A stretch of 9,585 bases of DNA from contig JAJZFE010000328.1 of NCBI GenBank assembly GCA_021798655.1, positions 1 to 9,585 of the forward strand, given 5' to 3'. The first letter of the stretch is position 1. Each line of letters begins with the position of its first letter. Under the pieces are notes generated by a model. The model was not told where the DNA came from and searched no databases. It saw nothing but the letters and a program-made list of their open reading frames with translations. This document shows, in pieces, positions 1 through 6,152 of the stretch. Source of the DNA: Acidobacteriota bacterium (GTDB lineage Bacteria; Acidobacteriota; Terriglobia; Terriglobales; Acidobacteriaceae). The position numbers were made by a program, and so were the translations under genes.

Positions 1-108
1 ATCCTCTCCGAGCGCACCTCCAGCCCGCACCGCCGCAGCGCGCTGGAACTCGCACTCGCCGAGATCGAGCGACTCCTGCAGGAACTGGGCTACTCCATCA
101 AGCTCTAA
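1..108 (+). CDS. 3' end of an unrecognised protein gene (partial)
   Basis: An open frame runs from the first base of the window to a TAA at 106-108, giving the last 35 residues of a protein whose start lies outside the window. The tail contains a charged, leucine-rich stretch (residues ALELALAEIERLLQELG) that looks like an amphipathic helix, and it ends in SIKL. Codon use is GC-rich at third positions, like the neighbouring genes, which supports real coding. The fragment is too short to assign to a family and I do not recognise it. It converges on the short-chain dehydrogenase, with only 11 bases between the two stop codons. Confidence 0.6.
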   Translation: MLSERTSSPHRRSALELALAEIERLLQELGYSIKL

Positions 109-128
109 CGGCGCAAGCTCTAACCGCG
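99..128. repeat. 15-bp tandem duplication over two convergent stop codons
   Basis: The unit CAAGCTCTAACGGCG (99-113) is followed at once by CAAGCTCTAACCGCG (114-128), with 14 of 15 bases identical. The first copy supplies the TAA of the rightward gene. The second copy supplies the TAG of the leftward dehydrogenase, read as CTA at 120-122. It looks like a replication-slippage duplication at a convergent gene junction. Confidence 0.85.
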
Positions 129-896
129 TCGCGACAGCACGAACGCATTCGCCTGCGCCACAGGCGTCATCGTCACCGTCTGGATCATCACGTTCGGTTT
201 GCGCGTCGCAATCCAGACAATGGTCTCTGCAATGTCTTCCGCCGTCAGCGGATCGACGTTCGCGTACACCTTTGCCGCGCGCTCTGCATCGCCGCGAAAC
301 CGCACCAGGCTGAAGTCCGTCTGCACCATTCCCGGATCCACCGACGCCACGCGCACCGCCGTCCCGTTCAGGTCGATCCGCAGACCTTCCGTGATCGCGC
401 GTTCCGCCGCCTTCGACGCACAGTACACGCCGCCGCCCGCATACGTCATATGCCCCGCAGTCGAGCCCAGGTTGATGATGTGACCGCAGTTGCGCGCCAC
501 CATCCCCGGAACGATCGCGCGGGTCACATACAGCAGGCCCTTTACGTTCGTGTCCAGCATCTCTTCCCAGTTCTCGATGTCGTCCTCGTACATCTTCGCC
601 AGCCCGCGGCTCAACCCCGCGTTGTTCACCAGCACCTCCACCGCCTGCCACGCAGCCGGCAGCGCAGCCAGTGCCGTCGCCACCGCCTCGCGGTCGCACA
701 CATCCAGCAGGAACGTGTGCACATCGCTTGCGCCAGCCGCACGCAACTGCGGCGCAATCGCCTGCAGCGTCTGCTCGCGCCGCGCGCACACCATCACCTT
801 CGCGCCGAGCCGCGCGAACTCCAGCGCCGTCGCCGCACCAATCCCGGCGCCGCCACCGGTCACAAACACGATCTTGTCTTTCATCGAAATCGCCAC
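120..896 (-). CDS. YdfG-like short-chain dehydrogenase/reductase
   Basis: This is a classical SDR of 258 aa counted from the chosen GTG start. It most likely acts as an NADP-dependent cytoplasmic oxidoreductase on hydroxy acids or similar alcohols. From the N-terminus it shows the Rossmann motif TGGGAGIG (residues 13-20), an Arg pair after the second strand (39-40) that favours NADP(H), NNAG (91-94), and the catalytic triad Ser145, Tyr158, Lys162 in GSTAG and VYCASK. The region from NNAG through the catalytic loop and DPGMVQTDFS resembles E. coli YdfG (3-hydroxy acid/serine dehydrogenase) from memory. Start choice: the GTG at 894-896 has GGAGAG 8 bases upstream, while the in-frame ATG at 882-884 (254 aa) lies 20 bases from that site. 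An upstream ATG at 996-998 would put the OmpA terminator inside the gene and was not used. It probably has its own promoter, because a terminator separates it from the OmpA gene. The exact substrate is unknown. Confidence 0.93.
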   Translation of the reverse strand: MAISMKDKIVFVTGGGAGIGAATALEFARLGAKVMVCARREQTLQAIAPQLRAAGASDVHTFLLDVCDREAVATALAALPAAWQAVEVLVNNAGLSRGLAKMYEDDIENWEEMLDTNVKGLLYVTRAIVPGMVARNCGHIINLGSTAGHMTYAGGGVYCASKAAERAITEGLRIDLNGTAVRVASVDPGMVQTDFSLVRFRGDAERAAKVYANVDPLTAEDIAETIVWIATRKPNVMIQTVTMTPVAQANAFVLSRRG

Positions 897-904
897 AGAA
901 ATGT

Positions 905-910
905 CTCTCC
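905..910 (-). promoter_or_regulatory. Ribosome binding site deciding the GTG start of the SDR
   Basis: GGAGAG on the minus strand lies 8 bases before the GTG at 894-896 but 20 bases before the ATG at 882-884. This spacing favours the GTG start and adds four residues (V-A-I-S, first read as Met) before MKDK. Confidence 0.55.
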
Positions 911-947
911 TGCTTGCATCATCCCACAAAGCAGCACCGCACAAGAA

Positions 948-977
948 AGCGGCTGCGGAAGGTTCTCCGCAGCCGCT
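948..977 (-). terminator. Intrinsic terminator of the OmpA-family gene
   Basis: A perfect 12-bp stem (AGCGGCTGCGGA at 948-959 pairs with TCCGCAGCCGCT at 966-977) closes a 6-base loop. Read leftwards, as the OmpA gene is transcribed, the stem is followed by a T-rich run (TTCTTG, at 942-947). It starts 21 bases after the OmpA stop codon and ends about 50 bases before the SDR start, so it should uncouple the two genes. Confidence 0.85.
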
Positions 978-997
978 CGTATGGTTGTGACGCTGCA

Positions 998-2542
998 TTA
1001 CGGTTGTGGATTGCTCGTCTGCACACCAATTGCATCGCCCGATACCACCAGGTTCACGCGACGGTTCTGCTGTCGTCCCGCTGCCGTGCTGTTGTCCGCG
1101 ACCGGATCAGCCTTGCCGTAACCATGCGCTGTCACGTTCCCCGCAGGCACACCGTTCTGCGTCAGGAAGTCCGACACAGCATCCGCGCGGTTCTCGCTCA
1201 GCTTCTGGTTGTACGCATCGCCGCCGACGGAGTCTGTGTAGCCCTCCACCTGCACCTTCAGCCCTGGATACAGTTGCAGGATCGTCGCAACCTTCGCCAG
1301 ACTCACCTGGGTTGCAGGCTTCAGCGAGTACTTGCCTGTGTCGAAGAGCACATCGCTCATGTTTACGATGAGCCCGCGAGCGTTCTCCGTCGTAGCCAGC
1401 ACCGAGTTCAGCTGCGCGCGCAGCTTCTCGCGCGTGGCCTGCGCGTTCTGCTCGCTGGCCTGCGCCTGCTGCTGCGCCGCCGCGGCTGCTGCACGCGCCC
1501 GCTCTGCATCCGCATCGGCTTTGGCCTTCGCGGCCTCTGCCTGCGCCTGCGCCAACGCAGCCTGCTGTGCCTGCATGGTTGCGTCCTGCGCCTGCTGTTG
1601 TGCCTGCACCTTTGCGTCCTGCGCTTCCTTCTGGCGCTCGTCAGACTCCTTGCGCAGCGCCGTCAACCGCGCGTCTTCCGAGCGCTGCACGGCCTGCCGC
1701 GCGTAGGTGATCTCCATCTTCTCGTCGCGGTGCTTGTTCGCGTCCATGTCATCGGCGTTCTTCAGGTCGGTCGTCACCTCGGCCATGATCTCTGGAGCAT
1801 ACTTGTCCGCACCAGCCGCAATGGCGATACGCTGCGCGTTGTGCGCCTCGTACAGCTCCAGCGGAGAGTGCTCGTTGCGCGTGATCGGATTCATGACGCT
1901 CTTCGACCCATCCGTGTTCGCATACAGTCCGCGCGGCAGCAGGCTGTAGTTCACATGTACCTGCTCCAGCACGCCCTGCGTCTTGTCCGTGAACACGTTC
2001 TGCAACACGATCACGTCACTCGGCTGCGACACCGCGTAGTAAGGCTCCGCCGTCACGATCATGCCGAAGGACTGGAACGATGTAGTCACATCGATGTTGT
2101 TCTTCGTACCATCCGGCAGCACCTCGCCGAGATTCTGCGGACGTCCATCCGCAGAGATCGCCCACAGCACATAGGTCAGATACTCCGGTCCAAAGCCGTT
2201 CGCCGGCGTCAGGCCCTTGAAGTCGGCGTCGATGTGGATGCCTCCGCGCTCACTCTTCACCTTCGCCTCGCCCTTGGCGTTTGGCAGCAGGTTGGTGCCA
2301 ACGAAGTTCACATGCGTTGAGTCGCTGCGATGGAAGTAGTTCACCGCATCCAGCTGCCGCTCAACCACCTTCACGTGATAGATGTAGATCCCATTCGCAT
2401 CCTGCGTGATCACGTCAGCGGATTTGGCGCCCGGCGCGATGGTCGTCGGATTCGGTGCCTGAGCATGGATCGCTGGTGCTAACAAACCTGTAAGTGCTGC
2501 GGCCGAAGCCGCAACAACAAATCGCCTCATCGTTCCAAACAT
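998..2542 (-). CDS. Secreted OmpA-family protein with long coiled-coil spacer
   Basis: This 514-aa envelope protein probably links the outer membrane or periplasm to peptidoglycan. The start is the ATG at 2540-2542, with AAGGAG 7 bases upstream; a longer in-frame start at 2572 lacks such a site. Residues 1 to about 27-29 form a signal peptide (Arg pair 6-7, Ala/Leu core, cleavage near IHA-QA). Residues about 45-215 form a beta-rich region that I cannot assign to a named family, containing a segment around YLTYVLWAISADGRPQNLGE. Residues about 265-385 are very rich in Ala, Gln, Glu, Lys and Arg and look like a long coiled coil. Residues about 390-502 are the OmpA C-terminal domain: DVLFDTG (397-403), VEGYTDSVG, the LSENRADAV helix (448-456) with the diaminopimelate-binding Asp/Arg pattern, and NRRVNLVV (493-500). 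There is no OmpA-type beta-barrel of eight strands, so it resembles periplasmic OmpA/MotB-like proteins more than true porins. The gene lies 139 bases downstream of the fumarase and ends at a strong terminator. A weak promoter candidate, TTGATT (2623-2628) with TGTTAC (2601-2606), lies in that gap. Confidence 0.93.
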   Translation of the reverse strand: MFGTMRRFVVAASAAALTGLLAPAIHAQAPNPTTIAPGAKSADVITQDANGIYIYHVKVVERQLDAVNYFHRSDSTHVNFVGTNLLPNAKGEAKVKSERGGIHIDADFKGLTPANGFGPEYLTYVLWAISADGRPQNLGEVLPDGTKNNIDVTTSFQSFGMIVTAEPYYAVSQPSDVIVLQNVFTDKTQGVLEQVHVNYSLLPRGLYANTDGSKSVMNPITRNEHSPLELYEAHNAQRIAIAAGADKYAPEIMAEVTTDLKNADDMDANKHRDEKMEITYARQAVQRSEDARLTALRKESDERQKEAQDAKVQAQQQAQDATMQAQQAALAQAQAEAAKAKADADAERARAAAAAAQQQAQASEQNAQATREKLRAQLNSVLATTENARGLIVNMSDVLFDTGKYSLKPATQVSLAKVATILQLYPGLKVQVEGYTDSVGGDAYNQKLSENRADAVSDFLTQNGVPAGNVTAHGYGKADPVADNSTAAGRQQNRRVNLVVSGDAIGVQTSNPQP

Positions 2543-2681
2543 TGTCGATCTCCTTGCTGATTGTCCGCGCATACAACACGGCCGTTCGCCGTTGTCCGGC
2601 GTAACAACTGCTTCGGATGCTCAATCAACAAGGAAAAGCCGTACGAAGATTAAGGTTCTTTTCAGGCAACCCGACGCGCTT

Positions 2682-4232
2682 CTACTGCCCGAGAATCGGC
2701 ACGCCGGCAACGCTCATGCTGTTCGCGATGCGCTGTTTCCACTCCGCAGGTCCTGTGATGTGTACGCTGCTCCCAGCCGTGTCCACGGCGACCGTCACGG
2801 GCATGTCCACGACATCGAACTCGTAGATCGCTTCCATCCCGAGATCACCAAACGCCACAAGACGCGAGTGCTTGATCGCCTTGGATACCAGGTACGCAGC
2901 GCCGCCGATCGCGATCAGGTACACAGCTTTGTTGTCTCGTATCGCCTCGATCGCCAGTTCGCCACGCTCAGCCTTGCCGACCATGCCAAGCAGTCCGGTC
3001 TGCTCCAGCATCTGTCGCGTGAACTTGTCCATGCGCGTTGCGGTCGTTGGTCCCGCAGGCCCAACCGCCTCATCGCGCACCGCATCGACGGGCCCAACGT
3101 AGTAGATCAGCCGATCGCGAAAGTCTACGGGCAAGGTTTCGCCGCGGCTCAGCATGTCGGTCATGCGCTTGTGTGCTGCGTCGCGACCGGTCAGCAGCTT
3201 GCCGTTCAGCAGCAGCACATCGCCCGGCTTCCACGTGCTCACCTCAGCGTGTGTCAACGCATCAAGGTTCACGCGCTTCGCACCGTGCGGCTCATACGTC
3301 AGCTTCGGCCAGCTCTCCAGCGACGGCGGATCGAGGTACACAGGCCCGCTGCCATCCATCACAAAGTGCGCGTGCCGAGTTGCAGCGCAGTTGGGAATCA
3401 TCGCCACCGGAAGGTTCGCCGCGTGCGTCGGCCAGTCGTAGATCTTCACGTCCAGAACGGTCGTCAGCCCGCCAAGCCCTTGCGCGCCGATGCCCAGCGC
3501 GTTCACCTTGTCGTAGATCTCCACGCGCAGCCGCTCGATGTTCGTCTGTGCTCCGCGCGCCTTCAACTCCTGCATGTCAATCGGATCCATCAGGCTTTGC
3601 TTGGCCAGCAGCATCGCCTTCTCCGCCGTGCCGCCAATGCCGATGCCCAGCATCCCAGGCGGACACCAGCCCGCACCCATCGTCGGCACCGTCTTCAGCA
3701 CCCAGTCAATAATCGAGTCCGAAGGATTCAGCATCACGAACTTGCTCTTCGCCTCGCTGCCACCGCCCTTCGCTGCGACCGTAACATCCAGCGTATTGCC
3801 TTGCACCAGCGACACTTCCACCACGCATGGCGTGTTGTCCTTGGTGTTCTTGCGGCTGAACGCAGGGTCAGCCAGAATGCTGCCGCGCAGCTTGTTGTCG
3901 GGATCGAGCCACGCCTGTCGAACGCCTTCATCACACATCTGCTGCAGCGTCAGCGTCGCCGCGCCACCATCGGCTGCGACGAAGCGGCACTCCATGCCGA
4001 GCTTGAGGAACACCGTCACAATGCCGGTATCCTGGCAGATCGGACGATGGCCTTCGGCGCACATCCGCGAGTTCACCAGGATCTGCTTCATCGCGTCTTT
4101 CGCAGCAGGTGACTGCTCCAGCTCATACGCCTTCGCGAGGTTCTCGATGTAGTCAACCGGATGGTAAAAGCTGATGTACTGCAGTGCCGCGCGTATGCTC
4201 TCGACGAGGTCGTCCTGACGAATGTTGGTCAT
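2682..4232 (-). CDS. fumA: Class I fumarate hydratase (two-domain, Fe-S)
   Basis: This enzyme interconverts fumarate and L-malate in the TCA cycle. It is the iron-sulphur type, in which the alpha and beta parts are fused in one chain; at 516 aa it is slightly shorter than E. coli FumA (about 548 aa). The three cysteines expected to hold the [4Fe-4S] cluster are visible: Cys66 in ICQDTG, Cys190 in GAGWCPPGM and Cys282 in PNCAATRH. The N-terminal alpha domain continues through LGIGIGGTAEKA. The C-terminal beta domain begins near residue 325 and contains KLLTGRDAAHKRM, GPAGPTTATRMD, GMVGKAERG, AIGGAAYLV and DMPVTVAVDT. Start choice: the ATG at 4230-4232 has GGAG 5 bases upstream. The ATG at 4248-4250 adds six residues but has no good site. 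It is divergent from the ABC exporter and upstream of the OmpA gene on the same strand. The class I cluster is oxygen-sensitive. No intact class II enzyme is in view. Confidence 0.96.
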   Translation of the reverse strand: MTNIRQDDLVESIRAALQYISFYHPVDYIENLAKAYELEQSPAAKDAMKQILVNSRMCAEGHRPICQDTGIVTVFLKLGMECRFVAADGGAATLTLQQMCDEGVRQAWLDPDNKLRGSILADPAFSRKNTKDNTPCVVEVSLVQGNTLDVTVAAKGGGSEAKSKFVMLNPSDSIIDWVLKTVPTMGAGWCPPGMLGIGIGGTAEKAMLLAKQSLMDPIDMQELKARGAQTNIERLRVEIYDKVNALGIGAQGLGGLTTVLDVKIYDWPTHAANLPVAMIPNCAATRHAHFVMDGSGPVYLDPPSLESWPKLTYEPHGAKRVNLDALTHAEVSTWKPGDVLLLNGKLLTGRDAAHKRMTDMLSRGETLPVDFRDRLIYYVGPVDAVRDEAVGPAGPTTATRMDKFTRQMLEQTGLLGMVGKAERGELAIEAIRDNKAVYLIAIGGAAYLVSKAIKHSRLVAFGDLGMEAIYEFDVVDMPVTVAVDTAGSSVHITGPAEWKQRIANSMSVAGVPILGQ

Positions 4233-4262
4233 ATCATCTCCGCGACTCATGATACGTCCGGA

Positions 4263-4300
4263 AGGTGCTGAGACTCACCCCGCAAACTACGACAGCACCT
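4263..4300. promoter_or_regulatory. Operator-like inverted repeat in divergent promoter region
   Basis: AGGTGCTG (4263-4270) and CAGCACCT (4293-4300) are perfect 8-bp inverted arms with a 22-base spacer, so their centres lie 30 bp (about three helical turns) apart. The right arm shares its last T with the first base of the exporter's -10 box. A 9-bp palindrome, TGAGACTCA (4269-4277), overlaps the left arm. Placement between two divergent genes suggests a regulator site. A weak mRNA hairpin is the alternative. Confidence 0.4.
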
Positions 4301-4305
4301 ATAAT
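4300..4305 (+). promoter_or_regulatory. Consensus -10 box of the ABC exporter operon
   Basis: A perfect TATAAT lies 23 bases before the GTG start at 4329. It predicts a transcript start near 4312 and a short leader carrying AGAGG (4316-4320), 8 bases before the GTG. No good -35 hexamer stands at 16-18 bases upstream, so the promoter may need an activator acting at the inverted repeat. Confidence 0.5.
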
Positions 4306-4328
4306 CGAACAGGTCAGAGGCCATCAAC

Positions 4329-5279
4329 GTGAGTCAAGACATCGTCGAAATTACGGGGTTACGCAAGGTCTACCCCGGCAAACATCCCGTCACAGCCGTC
4401 GATGGCATCGACCTGCATGTTCCAGCAGGACTCATCTACGGTCTGCTTGGTCCCAACGGCGCCGGCAAGACGACGACCATCTCCGTCGCCACCACGCGCG
4501 CAGTGCCCACAGCTGGCTCGGTTCTTATTGCGGGCATCGACGTCGTCGTTCATCCCGCCATCGCAAGGCGCTTCATCGGCGTCGTGCCGCAGTACAACAC
4601 GCTGGACCGCTCGTGCACTGTGGCAGAGAACATCCACTTCCATTGCCTCTACTTCGGGATGACAGCCGCGCAGGCCAGATCGCGAACCGCGCAGCTGCTG
4701 GAGCAGTTCCGGCTCACTGATCGCGCTCAGGCGTACCCACAGATGCTCAGCGGCGGGCTCGCGCAGCGGTTGCAGATCGCGCGCGCCATCGCGCATCATC
4801 CGCGCGTGCTCTTCCTCGACGAGCCGAGTGCGGGGCTCGACCCGCAAAGCCGCATCGCCATGTGGGACGCCGTTCAGGCTCTGCGCGGCGAGGGAATCAC
4901 CGTTGTGCTCACTACGCATTACATGGAAGAGGCAGACGCACTCTGTGATCGCCTCGCCGTCATCGACCACGGAAAAATACTCGTGGAAGATTCTCCCTCC
5001 GCGCTAAAGGCATCCATCGGCGGTGACAAGATCTACGAGCTTCGCCTGCCGAGCCACTTCGATGCTGCGACGTTGCAGATGCGTCTCCGCGAACTCGCAG
5101 GTGTCAACGCCGTAGAGCCAGTGGCAGACGGCCTGCGTGTGCTGGCCCGCGCGCAGGATGGCCTGCTCGCCGCCGTCGTCACCACGGCAAGCCCCTTCGG
5201 CCTTCGCGACGTGACCACCACCGAGCCAAGCCTCGAAACCGTCTTTATCCGGCTTACCGGCCGCGACCTGCGCGAGTAG
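4329..5279 (+). CDS. ABC-2 type exporter, ATP-binding protein
   Basis: This is the cytoplasmic ATPase of an ABC exporter of the NodI/DrrA-like class, 316 aa. All nucleotide-binding motifs are intact: Walker A GPNGAGKT (41-48), Q-loop VVPQYN (about 85-90), signature LSGGLAQR (140-147), Walker B VLFLDEP (160-166), D-loop SAGLDPQ and switch His197 in LTTHYMEEAD. Residues from about 230 form the extra C-terminal domain common in this class. It uses a GTG start with AGAGG 8 bases upstream. The permease gene follows after 18 bases, so the two are surely co-transcribed and form one transporter. The segment after Walker A (ISVATTRAVPTAG) is a little unlike the usual leucine-rich version. The substrate cannot be read from sequence. 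The family includes exporters of drugs, polysaccharides and lipo-oligosaccharides. Confidence 0.95.
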   Translation: MSQDIVEITGLRKVYPGKHPVTAVDGIDLHVPAGLIYGLLGPNGAGKTTTISVATTRAVPTAGSVLIAGIDVVVHPAIARRFIGVVPQYNTLDRSCTVAENIHFHCLYFGMTAAQARSRTAQLLEQFRLTDRAQAYPQMLSGGLAQRLQIARAIAHHPRVLFLDEPSAGLDPQSRIAMWDAVQALRGEGITVVLTTHYMEEADALCDRLAVIDHGKILVEDSPSALKASIGGDKIYELRLPSHFDAATLQMRLRELAGVNAVEPVADGLRVLARAQDGLLAAVVTTASPFGLRDVTTTEPSLETVFIRLTGRDLRE

Positions 5280-5297
5280 CGCGTACCAGGAGCAGCA

Positions 5298-6137
5298 ATG
5301 ACCGAAGTAGTTGCCACCAGTAACGACACGCGATGGGTCATCTACAGCCGTGCCTTCATCGGCCTCATGCGGCGCGACCTGCGCGTGCTCAGCCGCGAGA
5401 TTGCGCCTTTCCTCATCCGTGTCGCGATGAATCCGCTGCTCTTTCTCTTCGTATTCACCTACGTAATGCCGCACATGAGCGGAGCGTCTGCGGGCCCTGC
5501 TGCACAGATGGCCGCAGGCGGCGGCTTCGGGACAGTGCTGCTGCCTGGCTTGATGGCTGTGGCGATCATGTTCTCCGGCATCGCTGCGGTTGCGTTACCG
5601 CTTGCGCAGGAATTCGGCATCACCCGTGAGATCGACGACCGCGTCATGTGTCCGTTGCCTATTGCCGCCGTGGCAGCGGAGAAGATCGTCTTCTCTGCGA
5701 TCCAGAGCGTAATCGCTGCGGCGCTGGTCTTTCCACTCGCGTACTACATCCCATCCACGCCGGTGCAGGTGCACGTCGGCAGCTGGTTATTTCTCGCCAC
5801 TGTTGTGGTGCTCGCCAGCCTCGTCGCTGGAGCGCTCGGGCTCACCATCGGCACTTCGGTGCAGCCCAAACAGATTGGACTCATCTTCGGCGTTGTGGTG
5901 GTGCCCATCACGTTTCTGGGCTGCGTGTACTATCCGTGGGCGCTTCTCAACCACATCCGCTGGCTGCAGTATGGTGTGCTCGTCAACCCGATCGTATACA
6001 TGAGTGAGGGTCTGCGTTCGTCGTTGACGCCTTCGGCTCACATGCCCAACTGGCTCATCCTCGCGATGCTGGTCTTCTTCCTGGCATTGCTCACATGGGT
6101 CGGCATGAAGGGCTTCGCGCGCCGCGTGCTCAACTGA
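5298..6137 (+). CDS. ABC-2 type exporter, permease protein
   Basis: This is the membrane partner of the preceding ATPase, 279 aa, in the inner membrane. Six hydrophobic segments are visible, at about residues 37-57, 78-103, 129-151, 161-185, 192-212 and 252-270, the usual six-helix ABC-2 layout. The segment FGITREIDDRVMCPLP between helices 2 and 3 and FLGCVYYPW after helix 5 match the NodJ/DrrB-like permease pattern. The ATG at 5298 has AGGAG (5288-5292) 5 bases upstream. Two such subunits normally pair with two ATPases. The gene ends 15 bases from the stop codon of the convergent flavoprotein gene. Confidence 0.94.
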   Translation: MTEVVATSNDTRWVIYSRAFIGLMRRDLRVLSREIAPFLIRVAMNPLLFLFVFTYVMPHMSGASAGPAAQMAAGGGFGTVLLPGLMAVAIMFSGIAAVALPLAQEFGITREIDDRVMCPLPIAAVAAEKIVFSAIQSVIAAALVFPLAYYIPSTPVQVHVGSWLFLATVVVLASLVAGALGLTIGTSVQPKQIGLIFGVVVVPITFLGCVYYPWALLNHIRWLQYGVLVNPIVYMSEGLRSSLTPSAHMPNWLILAMLVFFLALLTWVGMKGFARRVLN

Positions 6138-6152
6138 TCGTGTGCTCCGCTG

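Noticed and set aside
671..2320. 549-aa open frame on the + strand, antisense to the OmpA gene
   Set aside because: Arg/Leu/His-rich translation with no domain, opposite a gene with clear signal peptide and OmpA motifs. It is a by-product of GC-rich codon bias.
2592..4112. 506-aa open frame on the + strand, antisense to fumarase
   Set aside because: Arg/His-rich shadow of the fumarase codons, with no motifs and no ribosome site; fumarase is unambiguous on the other strand.
4359..4970. 203-aa minus-strand frame inside the ABC ATPase gene
   Set aside because: Lies entirely opposite Walker A, signature and Walker B codons and has no recognisable domain.
4329..6137. Calling the ABC pair nodI/nodJ or a named drug exporter
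   Set aside because: The match is only at the class level (ABC-2, NodIJ/DrrAB-like), and no nod or antibiotic genes are nearby, so no substrate or symbol is justified.
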